Positions 24,737-33,440 of a DNA stretch of 33,440 nt are shown here, in pieces (position 1 is the stretch's first letter; each line of letters starts with the position of its first letter). The notes under the pieces are model-generated. The model was not told where the DNA came from. It was given only the letters and a program-made list of their open reading frames with translations, and ran no database searches. The stretch lies in the NCBI GenBank assembly GCA_017613595.1, contig JAGADM010000039.1, positions 1 through 33,440 of the forward strand. The letters run 5' to 3'. The position numbers were made by a program, and so were the translations under genes. This DNA comes from Lachnospiraceae bacterium. GTDB taxonomy: Bacteria > Bacillota_A > Clostridia > Lachnospirales > Lachnospiraceae.

Positions 24737-25108
24737 GTGATAAGCATCGACAAGCAGAGCAGAGTACCTGTTTATGAACAATTAATCGATGCTTTCGAGA
24801 AGGAGATCATGCTCGGGATCCGTGAGAAAGACAGCATGATTCCTTCCGTTCGGGCCTTATCCATGGAACTTGGAATTAACCCGAACACCGTGCAGAAGGC
24901 TTATCTTGAGCTGGAACGGAGAAGCATCACTTACTCTGTCCCGGGCGTCGGCCGGTTCGTGTCGAAGGAAGGCGCGGCAATTCTCAAGAAGGACCTGGGG
25001 GAAGCGGAGGAGCTGCTTCAGAAAGCCGTGGAGCGTATGAAACAGGCGGAAGTTCCGCTTGAGGAGCTGATTAAGAAGGTCAGAGCAATCTACGACACGG
25101 AGCAGTGA
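24737..25108 (+). CDS. GntR-family transcriptional regulator, YtrA subfamily
   Basis: A 123-residue repressor. The N-terminal winged helix-turn-helix is intact: SRVPVYEQLIDAFEKEIMLG, PSVRALSMELGINPNTVQKA as the HTH, then VPGVGRFVSKEG as the wing. The short helical C-terminus (~75-120) has no ligand-binding domain, which defines the YtrA class. The start is GTG 24737 with AAAGGGGGA ahead of it; an earlier TTG in frame falls on the -35 box and can be dismissed. YtrA-type regulators autoregulate an operon with ABC transporter genes, and in B. subtilis the Ytr operon responds to cell-wall-active compounds. Here it is the first gene before two ABC modules, with its operator at the promoter. Confidence 0.93.
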   Translation: MISIDKQSRVPVYEQLIDAFEKEIMLGIREKDSMIPSVRALSMELGINPNTVQKAYLELERRSITYSVPGVGRFVSKEGAAILKKDLGEAEELLQKAVERMKQAEVPLEELIKKVRAIYDTEQ

Positions 25109-25177
25109 CAGGACAGACGGGAACAGAGAGACAGTGCCGCGGAAATACCGAAGGCGCCTGTTACGGAGGAGAATACG

Positions 25178-26113
25178 ATGATTAAAGTGAGTGGTATAAC
25201 GAAAACATTTGATGGGAATACGGCTCTTGAAAACCTTTCCTGCGAGATCCCCGAGGGGAAGATCTTCGGTCTTGTAGGGAGCAACGGAGCCGGAAAGAGT
25301 ACGTTACTCAGAATTCTAACGGGCATTTACGAGCCGGACAAGGGCGAGGTTTCTTATGACGGAGAGCCGGTGTTTGACAATCCTGCGGTAAAGGAGCAGA
25401 TGGTTCTCGTTTCGGATGAAATCTATTTTCTTCCGGGAGCCAATCTGAAGAGAATGGCGAAGTTTTACAAAAACTTCTATCCGAGTTTTTCCATGGATCG
25501 GTTTGACCGTCTTACGACCGTATTGAAACTGGATACCCGCAAGCGGCTGAGCGGCTTCAGTAAAGGCATGCGCCGGCAGGCCGCTACCGTATTGGCGCTC
25601 GCCTGCTGCCCGAAATACTATTTCTTCGACGAGACCTTCGACGGTCTCGACCAGATTGTACGCGATACCGTAAAGAAACTGATCTATGAAGATATCTGTG
25701 AGCGCGGGGTGACAGCAATCCTTACCAGCCATTCCCTTCGCGAACTGGATAACACCTGCGACGAGCTGGCGCTTCTTCACGAGGGAAAGCTTGTATTTTC
25801 CCACGAGGTGGAGACGATTAAGACGACGGCAAGAAAGTTCCAGGTTGTATTTGAAACGCCGCTGGACGCAGAGGAGTTCATGCAGCTCTGCGGCGTCAAA
25901 TGCCTGTCCGTACACGCAGAGGGACGCGTTATTCAGGCAATCATCAGCGAGGGAGCGGAACAGGCGGAGGCCAATATCCGGGAGCGGAATCCGGTTATGC
26001 TTGAGATTCTGCCGCTGACGCTTGAGGAAATCTTCTCCTATGAGATGGAGTCGCTCGGCTATTCGTTTGATGCGGAAAGTGAGGGGGAGGACAATGAAAA
26101 TAAGAATCAATAA
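25178..26113 (+). CDS. ABC transporter ATPase, module 1 (YtrB-like)
   Basis: A 311-residue ATPase. Walker A is GSNGAGKS (~34-41), signature LSGFSKGMRRQ (~124-134), Walker B YYFFDET (~147-153) and switch His in LTSHSLREL (His185); the site is intact. The Q-loop position reads VSDEIYFLPG, lacking the usual Gln, and the paralogue shares this. The ~90 C-terminal residues form an accessory domain ending MESLGYSFDAESEG. GGAGGAG precedes the ATG. The gene overlaps the next by 20 bp. It is colinear in length and sequence with the ATPase of module 2 (29465-30400). Confidence 0.93.
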   Translation: MIKVSGITKTFDGNTALENLSCEIPEGKIFGLVGSNGAGKSTLLRILTGIYEPDKGEVSYDGEPVFDNPAVKEQMVLVSDEIYFLPGANLKRMAKFYKNFYPSFSMDRFDRLTTVLKLDTRKRLSGFSKGMRRQAATVLALACCPKYYFFDETFDGLDQIVRDTVKKLIYEDICERGVTAILTSHSLRELDNTCDELALLHEGKLVFSHEVETIKTTARKFQVVFETPLDAEEFMQLCGVKCLSVHAEGRVIQAIISEGAEQAEANIRERNPVMLEILPLTLEEIFSYEMESLGYSFDAESEGEDNENKNQ

Positions 26114-28253
26114 ACGCGTGCTGAAGGATGCGCTTCGACGGACGCGGGGATTACGGATATTCTCCGTAATACTGGCAATCGCGTCATTTGCGGCGCTGGA
26201 TCTCTGGGACGGGTGCTGGTTCGAGCCCGTGACAACATCGATACTCCCGATGGGAGCGCCGGTCATCGTTGTACTTGTTATGCTCACTTTTGAAGACATG
26301 GCAATTCACAGGTATCACCGCTCGCGGAAATGGGAATTCTACTGGGCACTTCCGGTCAGCCGGAAAGAGCGTTTTGACGCAACATTTTCAGCGCAGGTGA
26401 TCAACTTGATCATTTACGCGGTATTCGAAGAGGCCGCTCAGATCGGATTGGGAAGGTTCTTACTGTGGATTTTCGGAGAAGAGCGTACACCGATATATTG
26501 GAGCGAGCATCTGCACCGTCTCCGCCTGTTACTTGTAATCGGCCTGTTCTTCATCGCCTTCCTGGCGATTGTCCGGGAACTGACGCATACGTTCTTATCG
26601 TATGCCGCACTTCTGATCGGGACAGTAGGACTCAATTATGTGATATTCCTGCTTCTGCCGACATACGTGAGGGCATTTTCCTCCAATGTTGTAGCGGTTG
26701 AAGGTTCTTTCCTGTACCGGCTTAGACTTGTCTATCGCGTGATGCAGGCATATAAGGAGAACGGCGAGGAGATACTTTTCGTAGCCTATGACTGGCTGCC
26801 CCAGCTTATTATGTTTATTCTGGCGGTCGGAATGTTCTTTACGGCACGGAAACTGGCAGCAGGGTTCCGGACCGAGCATGTCGAAGCGGAATACCGGAAC
26901 CGGCCTTTGTTCGGAATACTGATGATCATTCTGAACATGTTTCCTTTCACCCTTCTTCTGTACGGAACTTTAAGCAGAATCTGTTTCAGAAGTTCTGATA
27001 TCGGGGAGATTACGATCAGTATCCTGCTGTCACCGGTTTATATTGTTCTGATCATGGTTCTTCTGTGCATGACGCTTCATGTGAAGCCCGGCAGGAAGTT
27101 GATCATCCCGGCGATTGCCGCACCTTTATTGACATTACTCATCTGCGGAGGAGCATTTCTTTATGGGTCGGCAGCTAAGACGCTTCCGGATCAGGATGAG
27201 ATTATCGCGGTACATATGTATCGGAAGAACTATTTTGGTAAGTATTTATACACGGATGAAGCCGTCATTTCACAGTATTATGAGAGGATTCGGGATGAAC
27301 TTGAGAACCCGGACTGGGGCAGAAACACAGAGTTTGATGAGGAAATTCTGACGGTTTATACAAAGAACGGAAGCCGGAAATACGCAATCGGATTGACTGC
27401 GCTTCAGCGGGAAGAGGTGGAATTCTTCGAAGTTGCTTCCAACAAATATATTATTCACGCGCCGATAAAACAGGAAGCCGTGGTTTGCTGCGGGTATGGC
27501 ACAGAGCCGCTTCTCATGACCGATTTTTCGACTGACGGGGAATATGAACATTTTCTCAGTCTGATCCCGGAGAATGAGAAGCGAAAAGTCGATTGCTACT
27601 ATGTTAATGTTCTCGGTGGATTGTCAAAATGTAAAGAGCCTTTGCTGATCTGCGACCTCGGATCGTCTGCCGATAAGCTTGCAGGCGACAGATTCGATGT
27701 AATGGATAATGCCTATGTGCGGAACGCGATTCCGAGTGACAGCTCATACATCCCGTCCAGTTTCCGGTTCGATTCCGAAGCTATGCGGTATTATTATGAG
27801 AAAGTAATCCTTACGCAGCGTGAAAGAGCATTTAAAAATGCAGGGAACGCGAGAGGGAACTTCGAAAACGGCGGGTACCATGTTTCAATCAGGGTATACC
27901 GGAACGCGGAAATCTATCAATTCACTTTGAAAATGCAGAACGGCAAGCCGGTTGTAACCGCTTCTCCGGCAGTATTCTATTCCGAAGAGGAGAGCCGGCA
28001 CTTCTATGAGCTCGTGTTCTCGGAGAATCTGGATTTTCATAAGGAACAGTCCAGGGTATCGGTTTATCTTGACGTCAGTGATTTTGAAGATTGGTTAGAT
28101 GATTACAGGGCCCGCGGCAATACGTCTTTTACCCAGTATATTCCAAGCGAGGAACTGGCACCGTATTGTGATGCTGTGGACTTGAAGAATCAGCAGCTTC
28201 AGGAACAGTGGGATGAGAATCAGAAATTTAAAGAAGGGGGGCAGACCGAATGA
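26094..28253 (+). CDS. ABC transporter permease A, module 1, with large extracytoplasmic domain
   Basis: A 719-residue membrane protein. The N-terminal ~360 residues contain roughly eight to ten TM helices and a YWALPVSR motif (~83-90) seen in slightly different form in all four permeases here. Residues ~360-719 are soluble and should lie outside the cell. This part includes TLPDQDEIIAVHMYR, EHFLSLIPENEKRKVDCYY and a C-terminal VSVYLDVSDFEDWL. It may be the DUF6449-type domain known from such permeases; that name is from memory. ATG 26094 (GGGGAGG just upstream) was chosen over an earlier in-frame ATG. It overlaps the ATPase gene by 20 bp and permease B by ATGA, so the three are translated as a unit. 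Substrate unknown. Confidence 0.87.
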   Translation: MKIRINKRVLKDALRRTRGLRIFSVILAIASFAALDLWDGCWFEPVTTSILPMGAPVIVVLVMLTFEDMAIHRYHRSRKWEFYWALPVSRKERFDATFSAQVINLIIYAVFEEAAQIGLGRFLLWIFGEERTPIYWSEHLHRLRLLLVIGLFFIAFLAIVRELTHTFLSYAALLIGTVGLNYVIFLLLPTYVRAFSSNVVAVEGSFLYRLRLVYRVMQAYKENGEEILFVAYDWLPQLIMFILAVGMFFTARKLAAGFRTEHVEAEYRNRPLFGILMIILNMFPFTLLLYGTLSRICFRSSDIGEITISILLSPVYIVLIMVLLCMTLHVKPGRKLIIPAIAAPLLTLLICGGAFLYGSAAKTLPDQDEIIAVHMYRKNYFGKYLYTDEAVISQYYERIRDELENPDWGRNTEFDEEILTVYTKNGSRKYAIGLTALQREEVEFFEVASNKYIIHAPIKQEAVVCCGYGTEPLLMTDFSTDGEYEHFLSLIPENEKRKVDCYYVNVLGGLSKCKEPLLICDLGSSADKLAGDRFDVMDNAYVRNAIPSDSSYIPSSFRFDSEAMRYYYEKVILTQRERAFKNAGNARGNFENGGYHVSIRVYRNAEIYQFTLKMQNGKPVVTASPAVFYSEEESRHFYELVFSENLDFHKEQSRVSVYLDVSDFEDWLDDYRARGNTSFTQYIPSEELAPYCDAVDLKNQQLQEQWDENQKFKEGGQTE

Positions 28254-29443
28254 AGAAACGGTTCTTTAAAAAGAATGTTCTTCGCGACATGCTCGAGCGT
28301 GATGGGTTATTCCTGTTAGTTCTGATTCTGGCAGTCATCTTCGTAGAAGCACTGTATCCGCTGCTGGAGCTCGGATCGCAAAAGGAAGTTGAAATAAAAC
28401 CGTTCGAGTTTAAATCCATACAGTGTCTTTTCGCCGCGTTTGCCCCGTTCCTGTTTTTGGACCGGCTTGTGATGAGTTATAACATGCCGCAGGGAAGAGA
28501 CCTGTTCTGCTCGCTTCCCGTTTCGAGAAGAAGCGTCTTTACCGGCGCTGCCGTAATGTCTTTCGGAGGTTTCGGCATATTTCTGCTTCTTGATAACTGC
28601 CTTCACGCGGTGCTCTTTGCGGTTCTTCCGGTGACCAAAGTAGCGGAAGGTTACTACGTAATGAAGGACCTGATGCTGCTGTCCATGTTTCTGTTCTGCT
28701 TCGGGCTCGCAATGATTATCTTTTCGCTTTCTGCGGGAAGAAAATGGTATTACATGAATGCAATGATCGTTCTCACGGAGTGCGGACTCCTTTATCTTGC
28801 TTCCGGACGAATGCTCTGTTACCGGGTTCTGAATCATGTCGGAGGTAGAACATGGGACAGGGATATGTATCTGAATGACGGGCTGTCTGTTTATCAAGTG
28901 ATTAACGGAGCATTTCATCCGTATGCGAAATTCCGTGCCCTGTCGGATGAGATACTTAATGCGGATTCGTTAAGAGAACCGCTGTATGACAGTGCCTTTC
29001 CTGCTTTCTTTTATAAAGCGGCTCTTGTAACGCTGCTGATCGGACTCGCGGTGCTTGTGATCGGTTACATTGCATTTGTCCGAAGAAAAGCGGAGCGGGC
29101 CGACGGCGAACGGAACAGTCCGACCATTCATATTGCGATGCAGGCAATGGCGGTCATGCTGACCATGAGTCTGATCTGTTTCAGCAAATATTATGAGTAT
29201 ATCGGTGATAAGCTCGATTACGGAATCGCAAGATATCCGGGGCCGGATTCCTGGAATATGCCGAGAGTGGAACTGCCGGCGATGGTGCCGGGGATTGTGT
29301 TGTCGCTTTTGATTCTTGTTCCGGGGCTGATCCTGTGGGAGATTCTTGAAAAGAGAGACCGGAAACAGTGGGGAAAGGCGAGGTTCGGGCTGTATGCCGG
29401 ACTCGCTTTGGAAGCAATCGTATTTATGTATGTATATATCTAG
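28250..29443 (+). CDS. ABC transporter permease B, module 1
   Basis: A 397-residue integral membrane protein with about seven or eight TM helices. It carries DLFCSLPVSRR (~84-94), the motif shared by the permeases of this operon, and an extracytoplasmic loop (~205-255) between the middle helices. RRKAERADGERNSPTIHI (~279-296) is echoed as KAERADG in the module 2 copy, showing common descent. It starts with an ATGA overlap with permease A and ends 21 bp before the second ATPase gene, with no terminator between modules. It should pair with permease A and the ATPase to form one transporter. Confidence 0.85.
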   Translation: MKKRFFKKNVLRDMLERDGLFLLVLILAVIFVEALYPLLELGSQKEVEIKPFEFKSIQCLFAAFAPFLFLDRLVMSYNMPQGRDLFCSLPVSRRSVFTGAAVMSFGGFGIFLLLDNCLHAVLFAVLPVTKVAEGYYVMKDLMLLSMFLFCFGLAMIIFSLSAGRKWYYMNAMIVLTECGLLYLASGRMLCYRVLNHVGGRTWDRDMYLNDGLSVYQVINGAFHPYAKFRALSDEILNADSLREPLYDSAFPAFFYKAALVTLLIGLAVLVIGYIAFVRRKAERADGERNSPTIHIAMQAMAVMLTMSLICFSKYYEYIGDKLDYGIARYPGPDSWNMPRVELPAMVPGIVLSLLILVPGLILWEILEKRDRKQWGKARFGLYAGLALEAIVFMYVYI

Positions 29444-29464
29444 GATTACGGAGGTTTATGGACG

Positions 29465-30400
29465 ATGATATCTGTAACAGGTGTTTCGAAAGCATTTGAT
29501 GGACAGGAAGCGCTTGCAGATCTGACATGCGAGATTCCCGAAGGCCGGATTTACGGGCTTGTGGGAAGTAACGGAGCAGGCAAGAGCACGCTTCTTCGGA
29601 TCTTGTCCGGCATCTACCGCGCGGACAAAGGAACCGTCACATTTGACGGTCAGCCGGTATATGATAACCCGGCGGTAAAGGAGACGTTCATCTTCGTGTC
29701 GGATGAGCCCTACTTCCTTCCGGGATACAATATGAACCGCATGGCGGATTTTTATCGGAATTACTACCCGGAGTTCTCGCAGGAGCGCTTTGATAAGCTG
29801 ACAGAACTCTTAAAGCTGGACCCGAAGAAGGCGCTCAGCGGATTCAGTAAAGGCATGCGCCGGCAGGCTGCGACCATTCTCGCGCTTTCCTGCCGCCCGA
29901 AGTATTATTTCTTCGATGAAACCTTCGACGGTCTGGATCAGGTCATGCGGGAAGCCGTAAAGAAGCTGATCTATGAGGATATCTGCGAGCGGAAAGCGAC
30001 TGCGGTTCTGACAAGCCATTCTTTGCGGGAACTCGAAAACTTCTGCGATGAGCTTGCGCTTTTACATAAGGGACGCATTATCTTTTCGCATGAGGTGGAT
30101 GAGATCAAAACGTCCGCGGCTAAGATTCAGGCGGCCTTTGACAAACCGGTTACGCAGGCGGAATTTGAGGAGCGGTTCGGAACGAAATGCCTTTCCTTCC
30201 GTGAAGAAGGCAAGGTGTTCCGGGCAATCGTGCCGGACGGCGCGGAGGAACTCGGTGAACGCATCCGTGCCGCGAATCCGTTGATTTTCGAGATGCTTCC
30301 TCTGAGTCTGGAGGAAATGTTTACTTTCGAGATGGAGGCTTTAGGGTACTCGTTTGACTCGGAAAGCGAGGAGAAGAACGATGAAAACGGCAATCAATAA
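29465..30400 (+). CDS. ABC transporter ATPase, module 2 (YtrB-like)
   Basis: A 311-residue ATPase, aligned without gaps to the module 1 ATPase over nearly its whole length and clearly its paralogue. Walker A GSNGAGKS (~34-41), signature LSGFSKGMRRQ, Walker B YYFFDET and switch His in LTSHSLREL are all kept; the Q-loop again reads VSDEPYFLPG. Divergence is greatest in the C-terminal accessory domain (~215-285), which may set the partner permease. GGAGG lies 10 nt before the ATG. It overlaps the next gene by 20 bp, exactly as in module 1. Confidence 0.93.
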   Translation: MISVTGVSKAFDGQEALADLTCEIPEGRIYGLVGSNGAGKSTLLRILSGIYRADKGTVTFDGQPVYDNPAVKETFIFVSDEPYFLPGYNMNRMADFYRNYYPEFSQERFDKLTELLKLDPKKALSGFSKGMRRQAATILALSCRPKYYFFDETFDGLDQVMREAVKKLIYEDICERKATAVLTSHSLRELENFCDELALLHKGRIIFSHEVDEIKTSAAKIQAAFDKPVTQAEFEERFGTKCLSFREEGKVFRAIVPDGAEELGERIRAANPLIFEMLPLSLEEMFTFEMEALGYSFDSESEEKNDENGNQ

Positions 30401-32360
30401 GAAAGTGTTTCGGGATGTGTTCCATAGAACGAGGATCATTCGTATTACGGCGGTGATTCTGGCGACGCTGATGAGTGTAATCTTCTATGGTTACGCAGCG
30501 GAATCTTATGAGTGGTACGTTCCGCGCATATTCTTCCTGAGGTATTCCCTGATCCTGACGGCAGTTGTGATGATCCTGCAGGAACTGCGTATCCATAAGT
30601 TCCATCGGAACCGGAAATGCGAAGTGTTTTATTCCCTGCCGTTCAGCAAGCGGCAGTGGTTTGTCAGTACAACGCTGGTCAGCCTGGTCAATCTGGTAAT
30701 AATGATTGCGGTTCTTCTTACGGAAGAAGGTATTCTCATTTGGCTGCATGACCGGAAAAGTACGGTAAACCCGGTTCCGGTTGAGGTATTCCGTCAGGCG
30801 CTCTTTCTGTTCGCGGTCGGAGCGGTAATGATAAGCGTGATTGCATTTGTCCGTGAAATGTCGCATAACGCTCTGTCATTCTTCGCGCTTCTGATCGGAA
30901 TTACGGTGTCATTCTGGATGGGAACCGGTCTTTACGGCTATATGAAGGAGGCCTACGCGAACGGGTTCGGCTACAATCCGAACGGCTGGCTGTACCGTAT
31001 CCGTCTGCTGTATCGCGCTTTCTCAGGCGAACCGGGTTGGTTACGGGACAATCTTCAGGTGTGTTATGATATACCGGCTCTTCTTCTGAACCTTCTTTTC
31101 GCGTCCGGAATCCTTTTCCTTGCGGCACGCATAGCCGACCGGTCTTATGCCGAATATGTCGGTGCGGAACACCGGAACAAGAGCCTGTTTATCACTTTCG
31201 TTCTGCTGACGAATCTTGTCCCGATGCTTATCGCTATGACGCAGATCGTGACGGGCGACGGGAGTGATGGGTACATCGCGATTCTTCTTATCGTTCTGTT
31301 AGCCGTGCTGACGGTTATCCTGTTCTGCAGACTGTTTCAGGAAAAGCCGGGGAGGAGACTGCTGTATGGTCTCGGCATCGCTGCGCTTTCCGTTCTTGCG
31401 CTTTGCGCTGCAGCCAAAGTATTTACGATGATCGACGGCATTGTTCCGGCGCAGGACCACATTGTTGCAGTGCAGCAGGACGGATATCTTTTCACGGATG
31501 CAGATGCGATTGCGGAAGCATACGAGGATATTTCGGAAGCAAAGGGTCTGCGAAACGAAAGAGAGAAGCGGAACGGAGCTTATTACACCGTTTTCACGAA
31601 GACAGGGGTACGGGAATACTGTGTCGCGGGCGACGGGCTGATAGAGTTCCCGGCCGACGGAACGCCGATTCCGCGGTATCCGTACGGCAATATCCTGCTT
31701 GAATACGGGAAGAAGCCGGTCAAACTGAGCACATTCAAAAAGACAAAGGATCTGGAGGAATTTCTGAGCCTGATCCCGGAAGACTATACGGAAAAGAATA
31801 CCGTATACTATTACAACGGTCTGGGAGGGATCAGTAAATCTTCGGAATACATCTGCAGTACAGACCGTAGAAAGACCGGCTTCGTCCCGGGAAGGCTGAG
31901 TTTCTCCTGTTACGGGGTGAATTACATCGCCGGTTATGAGGCCGTGAATTATCCGAGCGGTTCGGATGCGATGAAAATGATGATCGAAAAGAACCTGCTT
32001 CCGGAATGGAGAGAAAACTGCGAGGACCTTCTGGAAGAAAGCAGACAGGTAAACATCAGCTTTTACGCAGCCGAAAAGGATGGAACAGTCTGGAGCGGCA
32101 GATTCATAACGATGTGCGAAAAAGGCCGTTTTCTTAAGAACGAAGAGTATCCGGAACTCGCGGAATTTTTGGATGACCTGCTGCTTCATCCGGAGAACTA
32201 TGTTGCCGGTGACGACGGAGTCGTTACGTTAATAATGTGGTGGAATACCGAAAAGGGGACCTATAACAGCAGTCTCTACCTGTCCCCTTTGAAAGCAAAG
32301 GCGCTTAAGGTCAAAGCGGAGAAGGATGACTTCCCGGCACAGAAGGAGGAAACGGAATGA
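30381..32360 (+). CDS. ABC transporter permease A, module 2, with large extracytoplasmic domain
   Basis: A 659-residue paralogue of the module 1 permease A. Both start alike (MKTAINKKVFRD against MKIRINKRVLKD), share the SLPxS-type motif at the same place (YSLPFSK ~84-90), and have a C-terminal soluble region (~350-659) with related landmarks (EFLSLIPEDYTEKNTVYYYN). The soluble part is shorter by about 50 residues and much more diverged than the ATPases. ATG 30381, with GAGGAG upstream, is preferred to an earlier in-frame start. It overlaps the ATPase gene by 20 bp and permease B by ATGA. Substrate unknown. Confidence 0.87.
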   Translation: MKTAINKKVFRDVFHRTRIIRITAVILATLMSVIFYGYAAESYEWYVPRIFFLRYSLILTAVVMILQELRIHKFHRNRKCEVFYSLPFSKRQWFVSTTLVSLVNLVIMIAVLLTEEGILIWLHDRKSTVNPVPVEVFRQALFLFAVGAVMISVIAFVREMSHNALSFFALLIGITVSFWMGTGLYGYMKEAYANGFGYNPNGWLYRIRLLYRAFSGEPGWLRDNLQVCYDIPALLLNLLFASGILFLAARIADRSYAEYVGAEHRNKSLFITFVLLTNLVPMLIAMTQIVTGDGSDGYIAILLIVLLAVLTVILFCRLFQEKPGRRLLYGLGIAALSVLALCAAAKVFTMIDGIVPAQDHIVAVQQDGYLFTDADAIAEAYEDISEAKGLRNEREKRNGAYYTVFTKTGVREYCVAGDGLIEFPADGTPIPRYPYGNILLEYGKKPVKLSTFKKTKDLEEFLSLIPEDYTEKNTVYYYNGLGGISKSSEYICSTDRRKTGFVPGRLSFSCYGVNYIAGYEAVNYPSGSDAMKMMIEKNLLPEWRENCEDLLEESRQVNISFYAAEKDGTVWSGRFITMCEKGRFLKNEEYPELAEFLDDLLLHPENYVAGDDGVVTLIMWWNTEKGTYNSSLYLSPLKAKALKVKAEKDDFPAQKEETE

Positions 32361-33412
32361 GCATATTTCATAAAAAAGCATTTCGGGATTTCTATAAACG
32401 GGGATTCCCGGTGTATCTTGTCGCGGTAAGCTTCTTCGTCTTCTGTGAGATCATGTTCTTCCTTCTGGCAAGAACGACGTATGTAAGCTGGCAGGGTGAG
32501 GTATACCGCGTGGAAGTGTTCGATCTGATGATCCCCGGGATATGCTTCGCGGCAATCAGCCCGTTCGTCATGGTGTTTCGGAAAATGGGAACCCATATAT
32601 CGAGACAGAGCGGAGACCTGTTCTGGTCGCTTCCGGTAACCAAGACAGGTCTTTGCGGAACGCTGATCGCGGTCGCATTTTCCTACCTCGCGGTCTATCT
32701 CGCGGCGGTACTCCTGACGGATGCAGTATGCTTCAACGTTACTCCTAACGTCGTTGTCGGGAAACATTATTTCATAGGGAAGATTGCGATGACCACGGTG
32801 CTTTTTCTGATGCATCTCGGGATTGCGCTGTTCTGTTTTTCGAAAGCTTCGGGGGCGCTCTGGTACGGCGTTTATTCCGTGGCATTCGTCCTGCTTGTGT
32901 TGATGGCTTTCTGGTGCTGGGACGTCATCATAACGGAACATGCATATACCTGGCTTGATGATTACCGCGCAATGTGGGAACAAAGGACGGGAGGCCGTGT
33001 AGAAGCGGGTCTTCAGGAACTGTCCTCGCGGATACTCTTTTCCGAAGGGATGAACTGGGATCTGTGGTACTGCTTCGGCAAGGTTGTCTTCGTCCCAATC
33101 GTATTGGGTATCGGTCTGATCGCATTAAGTTTCCGGTCGTTTCATTGCCATAAGGCGGAACGGGCGGATGGGAAGAATCTTTCGAAGACCATGCATATCC
33201 TGTTTCAGGGAACACTTCTGTGGTGTATCTGGTTTCAATTGATGGGAGCGGACTTCCCGGACATGATCCGCGGATTCCTGATATTGACGCCGATATGTCT
33301 CATATGGGAAGGCTTTTTTCAAAGAAATCCGCGCAAAGTGTACCGGGCATGGCCGGGGATTTCCATCGGTATGGGATTAAGCGGACTGATGCTGCTTTTA
33401 GCGTGCATATAG
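32357..33412 (+). CDS. ABC transporter permease B, module 2
   Basis: A 351-residue membrane protein with about seven TM helices, paralogous to the 28250-29443 product. It shares DLFWSLPVTK (~87-96), the KAERADG motif after the fifth or sixth helix, and a similar C-terminal end (LLLACI). It is about 46 residues shorter, mainly in the extracytoplasmic loop and near the C-terminus. It overlaps permease A by ATGA. No terminator is visible in the 28 bases left in the window. Confidence 0.85.
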   Translation: MSIFHKKAFRDFYKRGFPVYLVAVSFFVFCEIMFFLLARTTYVSWQGEVYRVEVFDLMIPGICFAAISPFVMVFRKMGTHISRQSGDLFWSLPVTKTGLCGTLIAVAFSYLAVYLAAVLLTDAVCFNVTPNVVVGKHYFIGKIAMTTVLFLMHLGIALFCFSKASGALWYGVYSVAFVLLVLMAFWCWDVIITEHAYTWLDDYRAMWEQRTGGRVEAGLQELSSRILFSEGMNWDLWYCFGKVVFVPIVLGIGLIALSFRSFHCHKAERADGKNLSKTMHILFQGTLLWCIWFQLMGADFPDMIRGFLILTPICLIWEGFFQRNPRKVYRAWPGISIGMGLSGLMLLLACI

Positions 33413-33417
33413 TGTTT

Positions 33418-33425
33418 GAGGGGGA
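33418..33425 (+). promoter_or_regulatory. Ribosome-site-like stretch at the right edge
   Basis: TGAGGGGG follows the last permease stop by about 6 bases, like the sites before other genes of this operon. No ATG, GTG or TTG appears in the remaining bases, so another gene may begin just past the window, or this is chance. Confidence 0.3.
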
Positions 33426-33440
33426 TATACAATAAAAAAA

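Noticed and set aside
25316..26299. 327-codon minus-strand frame across the first ABC ATPase
   Set aside because: Antisense to a complete ATPase with all motifs; no independent evidence.
31299..32189. 296-codon minus-strand frame within the second permease A gene
   Set aside because: Antisense shadow, Phe/Arg/His/Cys-rich translation, no start signal.

Overview
The window looks like a chromosomal segment of a Gram-positive, anaerobic-type Firmicute, most likely a member of the Lachnospiraceae or a near relative. This is inferred from a Tad pilus locus with DUF5702- and DUF6382-like accessory proteins, strong GGAGG ribosome sites, sigma-A promoters with extended -10 boxes, a YtrA-type GntR repressor, and base composition near 50% GC. 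No rRNA, tRNA, CRISPR array, insertion sequence or phage gene was seen.

Layout. (1) 2-943 (+) is the 3' part of a YjfF-type sugar ABC permease, closed by a long hairpin (966-1013) shared with the convergent operon. (2) 1032-5374 (-) is a three-gene operon: MoxR AAA ATPase, DUF58 protein and membrane-bound transglutaminase. (3) 5375-5693 is a 319-base divergent control region with promoters for both sides and a cluster of TTTTGTGCA half-sites. (4) 5694-15237 (+) is a Tad (type IVb) pilus operon: a degenerate TadZ, TadA ATPase, TadB and TadC platform proteins, Flp pilin, a DUF5702-type protein, a TadE-like pseudopilin with two Cys/His modules, prepilin peptidase, a second TadE-like pseudopilin and a DUF6382-like protein. 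(5) 15308-18327 (+), from its own extended -10 promoter, holds a rhomboid protease, two small unknown proteins and a membrane-anchored CapA-like protein, ending in a bidirectional terminator. (6) 18417-21924 (-) encodes the two halves of a heterodimeric ABC exporter; one half has a degenerate ATPase site. (7) 22133-24557 (+) is a two-gene operon of unknown function: a soluble protein and a six-TM protein with a roughly 300-residue charged coiled coil and a C-terminal SHOCT-like motif. (8) 24665-33412 (+) is a YtrA-type repressor with a perfect palindromic operator, followed by a tandemly duplicated ATPase/permease-A/permease-B module.

How they work together. Region 4 should assemble and secrete a thin type IVb pilus: TadA powers TadB/TadC, the prepilin peptidase matures Flp and the pseudopilins, and TadZ would localise the machine. 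Region 2 is a recurrent bacterial gene set (MoxR, DUF58, transglutaminase) of poorly defined envelope function. Region 8 resembles the YtrABCDEF envelope-stress system in regulator, ATPase and permease type, but with two diverged copies of the transporter.

The strongest candidates for new biology are the TadE-like pseudopilin with tandem H-x4-C/CxxC modules, the TadC protein with an apparent Ig-like insertion, the coiled-coil/SHOCT operon, and the duplicated ABC module whose permeases carry large, divergent extracytoplasmic domains.
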